Of a stretch of DNA of 64,000 nt, positions 35,802 to 46,700 are shown in pieces. The translations under genes were made by a program, and so were the position numbers. Every line of letters starts with the position of its first letter. The stretch's first letter is position 1. Source of the stretch: Burkholderia sp. S171 (GTDB lineage Bacteria; Pseudomonadota; Gammaproteobacteria; Burkholderiales; Burkholderiaceae). Under the pieces are notes generated by a model that worked only from the letters and a program-made list of their open reading frames with translations, was not told where the DNA came from and ran no database searches. Location of the stretch: NCBI RefSeq assembly GCF_009766085.1, contig NZ_LMUF01000041.1, positions 72,382 through 136,381 on the forward strand, in the 5' to 3' direction.

Positions 35802-36821
35802 CTATTGTTGGCTACTGAGCGAGAGGGAGAGCAAGCGCGCGGTGATATCCACAATGGGAATCACGCGGTTGTACGCCATCCGCGTGGGTCCGATCACGCC
35901 CAGCGTGCCCACGATCTTTCCGTTCACTTCATAGGGCGCGGTTACCACGCTCATTTCCTCGATCGGCACGAGATTCGACTCGCCGCCGATAAATATCTGC
36001 ACGCCTTGCGCGTGGCTCGAGACATCGAGTAATTGAAGGAGACTTGTCTTTTGGTCGAACACGTCAAAGAGCTTGCGCAGCCGCGCCATGTCGGAGGAAA
36101 GATCCGCCACTTCCAGCAAGTTGCGCTCGCCGGAAATCAGCAGGGTGTCGCCTTGATCCGTTTCGTCAACGCTCGCGGCCACCGCTGCCTGCATCAACGA
36201 GGTCATGTCGCCGCGCAACGCATCGATTTCCTCGCGCAGTCGGCGGCGTACTTCGTTGAAGGACAAACCGGCGAAGTTGGCGTTGATATAGTTCGACGCC
36301 TCGGTGAGCTGCGACGGCGAATAGTCGCGCTGGGTCGCCATGATGCGGTTCTGCACGTCGCCTTCCGGCGTCACGATGATCAGCAGGATGCGTTTATCAG
36401 ACAGGCGCATGAACTCGATCTGCTTGAACATGTGGCTGCGGCGCGGCGTGAGAATGACGCCAGCGAACTGCGACAGGCTCGACAGCACGCTCGCCGCGGC
36501 GGCCACGATCTTCGCCGGCTCGCCGCCCTGCAGCTTGATCTTGACGGCGGAGGTCATGGCTTCGTCGTCGGTGGTTTCGACGGTGAGCATGGTGTCCACG
36601 AAGAGCCGGTAGCCACGCGGCGTGGGAATCCGCCCCGCGGACGTATGCGGGCTCACCACCAGCCCGAGGTCTTCCAGGTCCGACATGACGTTGCGGATAG
36701 TGGCTGGGCTGAGCTCGAGTCCAGAGTAACGCGACAGCGTGCGGGAACCGACCGGCTGACCTTCGGCGATATAGCGCTCGATCAGCGTCTTGAGGAGGGT
36801 CTGGGCACGTGGGTCTAGCAT
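35802..36821 (-). CDS. hrcA: Heat-inducible transcription repressor HrcA
   Basis: HrcA represses chaperone operons by binding CIRCE elements. The 339-residue protein begins with the winged helix (MLDPRAQTLLKTLIERYIAEGQPVGSRTL...LSPATIRNVMSDLEDLGL) and continues with the GAF-like dimerisation region to FDVFDQKTSLLQLLDVSS and a C-terminal GTLGVIGPTRMAYNRVIPIVDI. It starts the cluster ending in dnaJ, but no CIRCE sequence is seen near any gene in this window, so its target is likely elsewhere (for example groESL). It is divergent from nadK. Confidence 0.97.
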   Translation of the reverse strand: MLDPRAQTLLKTLIERYIAEGQPVGSRTLSRYSGLELSPATIRNVMSDLEDLGLVVSPHTSAGRIPTPRGYRLFVDTMLTVETTDDEAMTSAVKIKLQGGEPAKIVAAAASVLSSLSQFAGVILTPRRSHMFKQIEFMRLSDKRILLIIVTPEGDVQNRIMATQRDYSPSQLTEASNYINANFAGLSFNEVRRRLREEIDALRGDMTSLMQAAVAASVDETDQGDTLLISGERNLLEVADLSSDMARLRKLFDVFDQKTSLLQLLDVSSHAQGVQIFIGGESNLVPIEEMSVVTAPYEVNGKIVGTLGVIGPTRMAYNRVIPIVDITARLLSLSLSSQQ

Positions 36822-37041
36822 CGGGAAATTTTAGCTCAACGTGTAAGGAAACAGCGAGCGAAGCCAATATAGCGACGACGATTGACGTTATTTTGTCATT
36901 CACCCGTCATTAATTCATGATCCGCACCATTCTAACGACAATTCCCCGTCACGCCCGGGCTTAGCGTATACACACAACGCGTAGGCGCCGCGGACGTGGC
37001 GCGCGGTTCTTTTCGACACTCACCTATGGTGTAATGCCGGC

Positions 37042-37944
37042 ATGGAAATTGGTACCCAATTCAAGACTGTCGCGCTCGTGGGGCGCAACAATACACCCGG
37101 CATCAGGGAGCCGCTGACGGCGCTCGCCGCGTGCATTTTGAAACGCGGCTTTGACGTCGTGTTCGAAGCGGAAACGGCGCATGACGTCGGCGTGACCGAC
37201 TATCCCGCATTAACCGCGCCGGAAATTGGCGCGCGCGCGGACGTGGCGGTCGTGCTCGGCGGCGACGGCACCATGCTTGGTATTGGCCGACAGCTTGCGC
37301 CGTATCGCACACCGCTGATCGGCGTTAATCACGGGCGGCTCGGTTTCATCACGGACATCACGCTGGCCGAAATGCAGGAGCTGGTGCCGCAAATGCTCGC
37401 TGGCAGCTTCGAGCGCGAAGAGCGGACCTTGCTGGAAGCACGCATTGTCCGGGACGGCCGGCCGATCTATCACGCGCTGGCGTTCAATGACGTCGTGGTG
37501 AATCGGAGCGGCTTCTCGGGCATGGCGGAACTGCGCGTGTCGGTGGACGGGCGTTTCATGTACAACCAGCGCTCGGACGGCCTGATTGTTGCCACGCCCA
37601 CGGGGTCTACCGCGTACGCGCTCTCCTCGTCCGGACCGATCCTGCATCCGCAATTGCAGGGTTTTGTACTCGTACCCATCGCGCCGCATTCGCTGTCGAA
37701 TCGTCCCATTGTTCTGCCCGACGACTCGCAGGTGGATATCCAGATTATTGGCGGGCGCGACGTGAACGTGAATTTCGACATGCAGTCATTTACCGCGGTC
37801 GAACTGAACGACACCATTGAAGTGCGGCGTTCGCGCCATACCGTGCCGGTATTGCATCCGGTCGGCTATAGCCATTACGCCACGCTGCGCAAGAAGCTGC
37901 ACTGGAACGAATATCCCTCGCACGAAGACGCCACGAAACTATAA
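37042..37944 (+). CDS. nadK: NAD kinase
   Basis: NadK phosphorylates NAD to NADP. The 300-residue protein has the GGDGTM motif at residues 73-78, the INHGRLGFITD motif around 93-104, and SPTGSTAYALSSSGPILHP-like ATPTGSTAYALSSSGPILHP. It is divergent from hrcA and followed by recN after 7 bp, the usual nadK-recN pair. The 220 bp before it holds no clear promoter. Confidence 0.97.
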   Translation: MEIGTQFKTVALVGRNNTPGIREPLTALAACILKRGFDVVFEAETAHDVGVTDYPALTAPEIGARADVAVVLGGDGTMLGIGRQLAPYRTPLIGVNHGRLGFITDITLAEMQELVPQMLAGSFEREERTLLEARIVRDGRPIYHALAFNDVVVNRSGFSGMAELRVSVDGRFMYNQRSDGLIVATPTGSTAYALSSSGPILHPQLQGFVLVPIAPHSLSNRPIVLPDDSQVDIQIIGGRDVNVNFDMQSFTAVELNDTIEVRRSRHTVPVLHPVGYSHYATLRKKLHWNEYPSHEDATKL

Positions 37945-37951
37945 GACGCCC

Positions 37952-39607
37952 ATGCTCCGTCATCTCTCGATTCGCGACTTCGTGATTGTCGCCGCGCTAG
38001 ACCTCGAGTTCGAGCGCGGCTTCACCGTATTCTCAGGCGAAACGGGCGCCGGCAAATCGATTCTCATCGATGCCCTCGCGCTCACGCTCGGGGCGCGCGC
38101 CGACGCCAGCATCGTGCGAACCGGCGAAGCGCGGGCCGATATCACCGCCGAGTTTTCGACCCACGCGCAAGTCTCGCGCTGGCTGGACGAGCACGCGCTG
38201 GCTGTCGGTGACGCCGACACGGTCATGCTGCGCCGGGTTGTTGATTCCAGCGGACGTTCGCGGGCGTTTATCAACGGCACGCCGGCTACGCTTGTGCAAT
38301 TGCGTGAACTGAGCGAAATGCTGGTCGATATCCACGGCCAGCACGCGCATCAATTGCTGATGCGCCCGGACGCCCAGCGCGAACTCTTCGATACCCACGC
38401 GGGTCTTCTCGACTCGGCACAGAAAGTAGCGCGGGCGCATCGGGTCTGGCGCGACGCAACGCACGCGGTGGAACTCGCGCAGAACCGCGATCGCGAGTTG
38501 CAACTGGAACGCGAGCGTCTGGCATGGCAGTTGAACGAACTCGACAAACTTGCGCCGCAACCGGGCGAGTGGGAAGACGTGAGCGCCGAGCATCATCGGT
38601 TGTCGCATTCGGCGAGTTTGATCGACGGTGTGCAGGGCGCGCTGAACGCGTTGTCCGAGTCCGACGAAGCCATGATCACGCAGCTTTCCGCGATCGTTTC
38701 GAAGCTGCGCAGTCTTGTCGATATCGACCCTGCGCTGGCTGACGTGCTGGCTTCGCTCGAACCTGCCGAAATTCAATTGCAGGAAGCGTCGTATTCGCTC
38801 TCGCACTACGCGCAGCGGCTCGAGCTTGACCCGAACCGCTTGGCGCAAGTCGAGCATCGGATGGAACAACTGCATTCGGCCGCACGCAAGTTCCGCATGC
38901 AGCCCGAGGCGCTGCCCGAGGAGCACGCCGAACGGCGCAGACAGCTGGCAGCGCTCGATGCCGCCGCTGATCTCGATGCACTGCGCGCGGCGGTTGCCAA
39001 GGCCAAAGAGGTTTATCTGGCCGATGCGACGGTGTTGTCGAAGGCGCGCACGAAAGCCGCGAAGTCGCTTGGCAAGGCAGTCACCAAGGGCATGCAGGAA
39101 TTATCGATGGCAGGCGGAAGCTTTGAAGTCGCGCTCGTACCGCTCGCGGAGGGCGGTGCAAACGGGCTTGAGCAGATCGAATTCCGGGTGGCCGGGCATG
39201 CGGGCGTGACGTTGCGGCCGTTGGCGAAGGTCGCGTCCGGCGGCGAACTCGCGCGGATCAGTCTGGCGTTGGCGGTGATTGCAAGCACGGCGAGCCCGAC
39301 CCCCACGTTGATCTTTGATGAAGTGGATACGGGGATTGGCGGTGGGGTCGCGGAAGTTGTAGGACGTTTGCTGCATCAACTCGGCCGCGACCGGCAGGTG
39401 TTGTGCGTCACGCATTTGCCGCAAGTCGCGGCACGTGGTGATCACCACTTCCAGGTGGCGAAGGCCGGAGACTCAGCGGGGGGAACGGTCAGCACCGTTA
39501 CGCCGCTGGATAAATCAAAGCGCGTTGAGGAAGTCGCGCGCATGCTGGGCGGCCTCGAAATCACGGCCACCACGCGCAAGCATGCGAAGGAAATGCTGGC
39601 GGCGTGA
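37952..39607 (+). CDS. recN: DNA repair protein RecN
   Basis: RecN is an SMC-like ATPase acting early in double-strand-break repair. The start at 37952 (MLRHLSIRDFVIVAALDLEFERGFTVFSGETGAGKS...) gives 551 residues; the open frame upstream overlaps nadK. Walker A is GETGAGKS (29-36). A central coiled-coil region is followed by the ABC signature VASGGELARISLAL, Walker B LIFDEVDTGIGGGVAE and the H-loop VLCVTHLPQVAARGDHH. It is coupled to nadK by a 7-bp gap. Confidence 0.97.
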   Translation: MLRHLSIRDFVIVAALDLEFERGFTVFSGETGAGKSILIDALALTLGARADASIVRTGEARADITAEFSTHAQVSRWLDEHALAVGDADTVMLRRVVDSSGRSRAFINGTPATLVQLRELSEMLVDIHGQHAHQLLMRPDAQRELFDTHAGLLDSAQKVARAHRVWRDATHAVELAQNRDRELQLERERLAWQLNELDKLAPQPGEWEDVSAEHHRLSHSASLIDGVQGALNALSESDEAMITQLSAIVSKLRSLVDIDPALADVLASLEPAEIQLQEASYSLSHYAQRLELDPNRLAQVEHRMEQLHSAARKFRMQPEALPEEHAERRRQLAALDAAADLDALRAAVAKAKEVYLADATVLSKARTKAAKSLGKAVTKGMQELSMAGGSFEVALVPLAEGGANGLEQIEFRVAGHAGVTLRPLAKVASGGELARISLALAVIASTASPTPTLIFDEVDTGIGGGVAEVVGRLLHQLGRDRQVLCVTHLPQVAARGDHHFQVAKAGDSAGGTVSTVTPLDKSKRVEEVARMLGGLEITATTRKHAKEMLAA

Positions 39608-39932
39608 GCGGTGAATAAATGCGGAGCGCGGCTATTTGCTGGCATGTCCGTCGCGACGCACACGCCAGCGACGCTGTGGGCGCACCTTCATGTCATTCAA
39701 GCGTCGTCTTGCAGGTCCTGGCATCGCCGCCTGTCGGAGCGCCACGTTAAGCGGGTCGCACGCAAAAACGTCCAGCTCATTGCCCCGAAGTTCGTCATTT
39801 TTGACATGTATTGACGATGGTCGTGCTGCGGTTCGGCATCGCGCTCAATTCACACCGCAGCTGCGGCCGCCATCCCCTCTTCTTCGGACGCATGATAGAC
39901 TAAGCCAACCTAGCTAAGCTAATGAGAATGCC
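39608..39932. other. Intergenic region between recN and the toxin-antitoxin pair
   Basis: These 325 bp contain no supported gene. Short open frames here have no recognisable family. The last 25 bp carry an 11-bp palindrome that may be the antitoxin operator. I saw no clear terminator for recN. Confidence 0.6.
39911..39921. promoter_or_regulatory. Candidate operator of the toxin-antitoxin operon
   Basis: TAGCT, A, AGCTA is a perfect 11-bp palindrome starting 22 bp before the antitoxin ATG. Phd/VapB-type antitoxins commonly bind such palindromes to autoregulate. Only motif inspection supports this. Confidence 0.4.
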
Positions 39933-40190
39933 ATGCCCACCATCACTGTCAACATGCACGAGGCCAAAACGAACCTGTCGCGGCTGGTCGAGAAAGCGGT
40001 GCAGGGCGAATCCGTTGTAATCGCCAAAGCCGGCAAGCCGATGGTGAGGATCGTTGCCATAGACGCTCAGCTTCCGGCCAAGAAGAAGCGGATCGGATTC
40101 CTCGCAGGTCAGGTCACCGTGCCTGGTGCGCAGGCATTCAACGATCTGGGCCATGACGAAATCGCCGCCATGTTTGGCGGCGACGAATGA
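39933..40190 (+). CDS. Phd/YefM-family antitoxin
   Basis: The 85-residue protein has the Phd fold N-terminus (MPTITVNMHEAKTNLSRLVEKAVQGESVVIAKAGKPMVRIVAI), which forms the DNA-binding dimer, and a C-terminal tail (QAFNDLGHDEIAAMFGGDE) expected to bind the toxin. Its last codon and stop overlap the toxin start as ATGA. This is a type II toxin-antitoxin module, labelled variously Phd-Doc-like or VapBC. Confidence 0.92.
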   Translation: MPTITVNMHEAKTNLSRLVEKAVQGESVVIAKAGKPMVRIVAIDAQLPAKKKRIGFLAGQVTVPGAQAFNDLGHDEIAAMFGGDE

Positions 40191-40597
40191 AGCTGTTGCT
40201 CGACACGCATTTACTGTTGTGGGCGTCCGTTGCAAGCGCGGACGTTCGCTCGAATGGCTCGTTATCCAACGAAGCGCGCGCGCTAATCGAAGATGAGGAA
40301 AACGAACTGCTGTTCAGCGCGGCAAGCGTCTGGGAAGTGGCAATCAAGAACGGACTCGGCAGACCCGACTTCAAAGTGGACGCGCACTTGTTCCGCCGGG
40401 CGCTGCTGGACAACGGCTATATCGAGCTGGCCATCAGCAGCGCGCACACTGCTGCCGTCGGCAACCTGCCCGACCATCACAAAGACCCTTTCGATCGGCT
40501 GCTGATCGCGCAAGCGACAGTCGAGGGCATCACCTTGCTGACAAATGACGAAACGGTCGCTGAGTACAAAGCGAGCCCGATTCGCTTGGTGAAGTAG
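40187..40597 (+). CDS. PIN-domain toxin (VapC-like ribonuclease)
   Basis: The 136-residue PIN domain has the expected acidic residues: Asp6 (LLLDTHLLLW), Glu50 (SVWEVAIK), Asp103 (DPFDRLLIAQA) and Asp121 (TLLTNDETV). These bind metal to cut RNA. The start overlaps the antitoxin gene by 4 bp. A 13-bp tandem duplication spans its stop codon (40585-40610), and the frame ends in the first copy. glnE converges from the right. Confidence 0.93.
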   Translation: MKLLLDTHLLLWASVASADVRSNGSLSNEARALIEDEENELLFSAASVWEVAIKNGLGRPDFKVDAHLFRRALLDNGYIELAISSAHTAAVGNLPDHHKDPFDRLLIAQATVEGITLLTNDETVAEYKASPIRLVK

Positions 40598-40696
40598 CTT
40601 GGTGAAGTAGCGAGCGGGCGCTGCAATCAAAAATCCCGGCCGAAGCCGAGACCACGTTGCAATGTTCAGCCCTGCAAGAGCGGTCAAACAAAGCCG

Positions 40697-43495
40697 CTAT
40701 TTCCCAAACACCCGCTTCCACAGCCCCGTTACCGCCTCCCTCTCCGCAACAACAACCTCGGGCTCAACCCGGGCTTTCTCCATCCCGTCGAGCCTGAGCG
40801 TGTGCTGCAATTTCCGATAACGCCGATACGCAGCCGCCACCGTTTCGGCCTCCTCCGCACTCATCAGCCCGAACCCCGCGGCCAGCCGCAGCAGCGAAAT
40901 ATTGCCCATATTCCGCACAAATTCAGCGTCTTCGCGCGCATGCAGCAGCACGCAATACTGCACGATGAACTCGATATCCACCATCCCGCCGCGGTCGTGT
41001 TTCAGGTCGAATAATTTGCTGCGGTTCGGATGCCCGGCATCGACCCGCTCACGCATGACCACAATCTCCTGCGCCAACGCAACGGCATCTCGCGGCATCG
41101 TGAGAACCTGGGCGCGAATCTCCTCGAAGCGCTCGCCAATCTCGGCATCGCCGGCGCAATAACGCGCCCGCGACAACGCCTGATGCTCCCAGACCCACGC
41201 TGTATTCGCGGCATCGCCCTCACGAATCTGATAACGCCGGAGCGATTCCAGGCTCGTCACCAGCAAACCCGATTCGCCATTCGGACGCAGCCGCAAATCG
41301 ACATCGAATAACGTGCCCGCGCCCGTTGCTGTGGTGAGCCACGTGATCAGCCGGCGTGCGAACGTTGCGTAGATATCGGCAGCAGACTCGTCGGGGTCGT
41401 CGTGCAGGAAGATCAGGTCAAGGTCCGACGCATAGCCCAGCTCCTTCCCGCCCAGCTTCCCATAAGCAATCACGGAAAAGCGCGGCACCTCGCGGTGACG
41501 CTTGGGAAACTGCGACCAGACCGTTTCGATAGTGACATCGAGCACAGCATCAGCCAGCGCCGACAACAGGTCGCTCACATGCTCAACGGTCAGCTTGCCG
41601 GCCAGGTCGATCAGCAAAATGCGAAACACTTCAGCCTGATGGGCGTGCCGCAGCAAGTTCATCTGCTGCTCGGCGCCATCGGCGGCGGCAATCTGGGCGC
41701 GCAAGGATTCGCGGAATTGCGCCCAGTCGAAGGGGCTCGCGATCACTTCATCGTCGAGCAATTCATCGAGAAGCTGCGGATGGCGGATCAAATACCCGGC
41801 CGCCCAACGCGACGCGCCGAGTACCGACAACACCCGCTCAAGCGCCGCCGGATATTCGGTGAGCAACGCGAGATAAGCCCCACGCCGGCTGACCGCTTCG
41901 AGCAGGTCGAACAGCCGGGCAATGGTGTCGCCGCGCCGCTCGGGCGGCTCGACGGCCTTCGCAGCCTCGAGCGCACGTTGCGCGACGATGTCGAACCGTT
42001 CCCGGCTGCGCTCAGGCAACCCTTCGTATCGCGTCGATTTCCACACATTGCGCAGACGCGTGAGCACAGCGGTGGCATCGGTGAAACCGAGTTCGGTCAT
42101 GCGCTCGACCAGTTGTTCCTCGGCGCTGTCGTCGGCGAGCGCGCTGCTCCAGACCCAAGACGCCGCCGAATCTTCCGCGACGGCACAGCCTCCGTCGCCC
42201 TTCACTTTATCGGCGAAGATCTGGTCGAACTGATGCTCCACACGTGCCCGATGCGCTTCCAGCGCGTCGGTCAGCGCCGGGTAATCGGCGCAACCCATTG
42301 CATCGGCGAGCACCGTGCGGTCGTCCGGCGCGACCGGCATGGCGTGCGTCTGCGCATCGTTTCGATACTGCAAGCGGTGCTCAAGCTTGCGCAGGAACAA
42401 GTAAGCCTCAGTGAGTTCGCTACATACAGTCGCCGATATCAACCCGTGCGCCGCCGCGCGATTCAGCACGGACAAAGTCGGACGAATCCGCAAATCCGCA
42501 ATCTGCCCACCACGGATCAGTTGAAACACCTGCGCGCTGAACTCGATCTCCCGAATGCCGCCGCGGCCAAGCTTGATGTCGTCAGCTTTGTCGGGACGCA
42601 TTGACGCGCGCCGTTGCGCTTCCTGCCTGATCTGCACATGCAGCGCACGAATCGCGCTGATCACGCCGTAGTCGAGATAGCGCCGGTAGATAAACGGCTT
42701 GGCGAGCGCATCGAGCAGCTTGGCCAGCCGTTGCGCCGCTTCGCTCTCACCCTCGGAAACCAGCCGCCCCTTGATCCACGCGTACCGCTCCCACTCGCGG
42801 CCCTGCACATAGAAATATTCTTCGAGCATGCCGAGCCCGCAAGCGATCGGACCGGCATCGCCATTCGGCCGCAACCGCATGTCGACTCTAAAGACATAAC
42901 CGTCTTCCGTCACCTCGGCCAAAGCGCCTATGAGCTTGCGGCCGAGCCGCGTAAAATATTCCTGGGTCGATAACGCCGCGCGTTCGCCGCCTGCCGTCTC
43001 ACCGTCTTCTTCATAGACGAAGATCAGATCAATATCCGACGACACGTTCAACTCACGTCCACCGAGCTTCCCCATTCCCACCACACCCAGCGTCAAGCGC
43101 TGTCCGTCAGGCCCGCGTGGCTCGCCGAACGTGACTTCCAGATCCGCCGATAACACGGCGAGCGCGCGCTGGATGGTCAGCTCGGCAAGATCGGTCATGG
43201 CGCCCGTGACTTCGGCAACGTGCGCGAGGCCCGCGAGATCGCGTTCCATCACCGTGCAGAAGACCTCGATGCGCAACCGCCTGAGCGCAGTCTTGAGCGC
43301 GGCTTCATCAAGCCGGCCATGGGTCGAATGCGCTGAACACGCGTCGCACAAGGCGTTCAGCCGCGCTTCTATCCAGGCGCGGCGAATCGGCGCTTGTGAC
43401 CATTCGGCCACCAGCGCCGGCAATTCGGGGCGCGCGGCATACACGCGCGCGGCATAGTGGGAAGCGCTGGCACTCAGCAAAACGGCGTCGGTCAT
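40697..43495 (-). CDS. glnE: Bifunctional glutamine synthetase adenylyltransferase/adenylyl-removing enzyme
   Basis: GlnE switches glutamine synthetase off and on by adding or removing AMP in response to nitrogen status via PII. The 932-residue protein has two nucleotidyltransferase domains: the first with GMGKLGGRELNVSSDIDL at about 140-157 (adenylyl removal), the second with AYGKLGGKELGYASDLDL in the C-terminal half (adenylylation), with a linking regulatory helical domain between. Length is typical of the family. It is divergent from yhdP. Confidence 0.97.
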   Translation of the reverse strand: MTDAVLLSASASHYAARVYAARPELPALVAEWSQAPIRRAWIEARLNALCDACSAHSTHGRLDEAALKTALRRLRIEVFCTVMERDLAGLAHVAEVTGAMTDLAELTIQRALAVLSADLEVTFGEPRGPDGQRLTLGVVGMGKLGGRELNVSSDIDLIFVYEEDGETAGGERAALSTQEYFTRLGRKLIGALAEVTEDGYVFRVDMRLRPNGDAGPIACGLGMLEEYFYVQGREWERYAWIKGRLVSEGESEAAQRLAKLLDALAKPFIYRRYLDYGVISAIRALHVQIRQEAQRRASMRPDKADDIKLGRGGIREIEFSAQVFQLIRGGQIADLRIRPTLSVLNRAAAHGLISATVCSELTEAYLFLRKLEHRLQYRNDAQTHAMPVAPDDRTVLADAMGCADYPALTDALEAHRARVEHQFDQIFADKVKGDGGCAVAEDSAASWVWSSALADDSAEEQLVERMTELGFTDATAVLTRLRNVWKSTRYEGLPERSRERFDIVAQRALEAAKAVEPPERRGDTIARLFDLLEAVSRRGAYLALLTEYPAALERVLSVLGASRWAAGYLIRHPQLLDELLDDEVIASPFDWAQFRESLRAQIAAADGAEQQMNLLRHAHQAEVFRILLIDLAGKLTVEHVSDLLSALADAVLDVTIETVWSQFPKRHREVPRFSVIAYGKLGGKELGYASDLDLIFLHDDPDESAADIYATFARRLITWLTTATGAGTLFDVDLRLRPNGESGLLVTSLESLRRYQIREGDAANTAWVWEHQALSRARYCAGDAEIGERFEEIRAQVLTMPRDAVALAQEIVVMRERVDAGHPNRSKLFDLKHDRGGMVDIEFIVQYCVLLHAREDAEFVRNMGNISLLRLAAGFGLMSAEEAETVAAAYRRYRKLQHTLRLDGMEKARVEPEVVVAEREAVTGLWKRVFGK

Positions 43496-43701
43496 GAAAG
43501 TTCGGGCTCAGTCATTGCTCACAAACAAGTCCGGCAGTGCGCCGGGGCTTTTGCGCAAATTGGCGCGAGGTGTGCAGAACGCCATCCGGCGCGGCTTAGC
43601 GGCCGCATCGTAGCGTGTTCCCGCAGTTTTTTGCACTGCGCGCTGTGTTACATTTCAACGTCAAATCTCGAAAACCTACCATATCGCCGACCCGCCGCAG
43701 C

Positions 43702-46700
43702 ATGTCCGACCGAAAGGAACTCACCGACCCACCTGAAGCTGTACCCGTGAAGCTAGGTGGTCGCGCCGAGCTCGCTTTGTCGCGGGTGCTCAAAGTCCTT
43801 CTGGTGCTGGTCGCCGTGGTCTATTTCGCGGTCGCCGGGATCTATCTCACGCTGCGTTACGCCGTGCTTCCCCAGATCGATGCGTTCAGGCCGCGCGTTG
43901 AGCAAATGGTCTCGTCGAAGATCCATGCGCAGTTACGCATTGGGCGCATCACGGCGAAGTGGTCCGGCTTCGAGCCTTCATTCGATATCGACAATCTCCG
44001 GATCGAAGCGGCCGACGGCACGCCCGGTCTCGCCGTGCCGCATGCCAGCGCGACAGTCGCGTGGCGCTCACTGATAGGTCCCATTCCGCTGCTCTCGAAT
44101 CTCACCGTCGATGGCCCAGACGTAGTGATCTCGCGCGCCGCCGACGGAACCTTCAGCGTGGCCGGCGTGCCGATCCAGGCAAAACACACGGGCAACGACG
44201 CGTTCATGACCTGGCTGTTGAGGCAGCAAGCCATCGTGCTGCGCGACGGCACGCTGCGCTGGCACGATGGCGAGCGCGACGCGCCGGAACTCGCGCTCAA
44301 AAGTATCAAGCTCGCTATTCTCAACGACGGCACGCATCATCGGCTGGCGTTGCAGGCGCCTCCCGACGGCGACCTGCTGCACGGGCCGCTCGACTTTCGC
44401 GCGGACTTCACGACTCCCCGCTTCAGCGTGCCCGGCCGGCCGGCGAACTGGACGGGTCAGTCGTATCTGTCGACGGGTCCTGTCGATCTGCCCATGCTCT
44501 CGCAATACGTGAAGATGCCGTTCGCCACCTACAGCGGCCGTTTCGACAACCGTATCTGGATCGACTTCGCGAGCGGCAAGCTGCAAACAGCGGGCGGTGA
44601 CCTGACCGGTTCGGACATCGCGTTGCGCGTGCGTCCAACGCAACCGCGCCTCGACGTGCCGATCGCGAACTTCCGCTGGGATCTTGCGCAACAGGACGAC
44701 GAATACACGCTGCAGCTCGCGAACCTGCACGCGGAACTCGGCCAGCCGCCGCTCGCCGACGGCACGCCGGTGTCTCGCCTGCTGGCGTTGCATACGCTGA
44801 CCGGCCATTACCGCGCGGCGAGCTTGCAGCGCGGGCAGATGTTCGGCGTATCGGGCGATGTTGTCGATCTCGGCATCCTCGGCGAATTCGCGCGCGCGCT
44901 GCCGTTACCGTCGAAGGCACAAAACGATCTGATCCGCTTTAACCCGCGTGGCCAGATAGCCAATTACACGCTGCAAACCGAGCGGCCCAGACCGGCGACC
45001 CATGCTCAAATGCTGGCACAACGGCAAACCGGCGCCGAGCCGCCGATGCGCTACACGGTCAAGGGCGACTTGCGCGGCGTAAGCGTGCAGGCCCAGGAAC
45101 CGCCGCCGGGACTGACGATCAACAACCACCCGCGGGCCGGGATTCCGGGCGTCGAGAACCTGTGGGGCAGTATTGACGCGGACCAGGATCACGGCAGCGT
45201 GGTCATCGATACGAAAAATACTGCGATCACGCTGCCCGGCGTCTTCGATAACCCGCGTCTCGTGCTCGATCAGATCGACGGCCACGTGACCTGGACGCTC
45301 ACCGATGCGCCCGGCAAGGCGCACAAGGCGATCACCGCGCACGTGGAGTCGCTGCACGTCAAGAACGCCGACGCCGAAGCGAGTGCGACGGCCGATTACA
45401 AGAACGAGGGCGAAGGCCGGGGTTCACTCGATCTCAAGGCAAAGGCCGCACGTCTGGATGTGACGAGCCTCGTGCACTATCTGCCAACCAGCATCAGCGA
45501 AAAATTGCGTCTGTATCTGGGCCACGCGTTGCAAGCCGGCATCTCGCGCAACGCCACCATCGAGATTCACGGCGACCTGACGAAATTCCCCTATTCCCGT
45601 TTCCCCGATGCCGGCCAATTCCGCATCGTCGCGCCCTTCTTCGGCGGCAAGTTCGAGCCAACGCCCTATCCGCCCAAGACCATGGCAAACGGCACGCCGA
45701 ATGTGTGGCCGGCGTTTGACGGTATCGACGGAACGTTTAATCTCGCCGAAAACAAGCTGGGCTTCGATATTTCGCGCGGCCATTATCTCGGCGTGAGCGT
45801 GGTCAAAACCACGGGACGGATTGAAGACCTGGGCAATCGCGAATCGAAGCTGCTGATCGACGCCGACGCGCACGGCCCGATCACCGACATGCTGCGTTAC
45901 GTGGAAGACAGCTCGCTCGGCGCGCTCTCACACCACGTATCGACGAAGATCCATGCAACCGGTAACGCCGCGCTCGCGCTGCAGCTGGAAATTCCGCGCG
46001 TCGCGCCGCCGCCGGGCGTAAGGCCGCACGTGGGTTACAAAGGCGCGCTCACGTTCAACGGCAACGACCTTGCGTACGGCGCGTTGCCGCCGCTATCGAA
46101 TCTCAAGGGGCGGGCGCGGTTCGGTGAAAAGACTGCATCGCTCGATGGCCTGACGGCGAAATTTCTCGGCGGCGATGTACGCGGCACCGGGGGCGTGAAA
46201 CCCGACGGCAGCTATGCCTTCGATGTAAGCGGCCGCATAGGTGGCGACGCGGCCCAGAGCCTGAACGCGCACGATCAGGCGCAAGCAGCGCAGATTCTCA
46301 AGCACATCAGCGGCACGGCACCGTACGACCTGCGCGTGCGCGGCGTGAAAAACGCGTTGCCGCAAGTCGAGGCCAACTCCGATTTGACCGGCCTCGGGCT
46401 GGACTTCCCGGCGCCCTTCAACAAGAGCGCGGGCACGGCCATGCCCTTTGCGTTCACGTTCGCGCCGGTTGCGGGATCCGTGCAGGAACACGACGCGAAA
46501 CTCACGCTCGGGCCAGTGAATGCGCATTACTTGCTCAAGCAGACCGGCAAGGAAGCGCCGATCGTGGAACGGGGTGCTATCGGCGTGAACAAACCGGCCG
46601 ATCTGCCGACGGAGGGCGTGACGGCCGCGGTGGATATCGATGAACTCGATGCCGATGCGTGGCGCAAACTGATCACCGAATTGGGCCCCCTGCCGCAACC

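Noticed and set aside
36822..37041. CIRCE element or clear promoter between hrcA and nadK
   Set aside because: No TTAGCACTC inverted repeat; AT-rich segments give only weak promoter matches.
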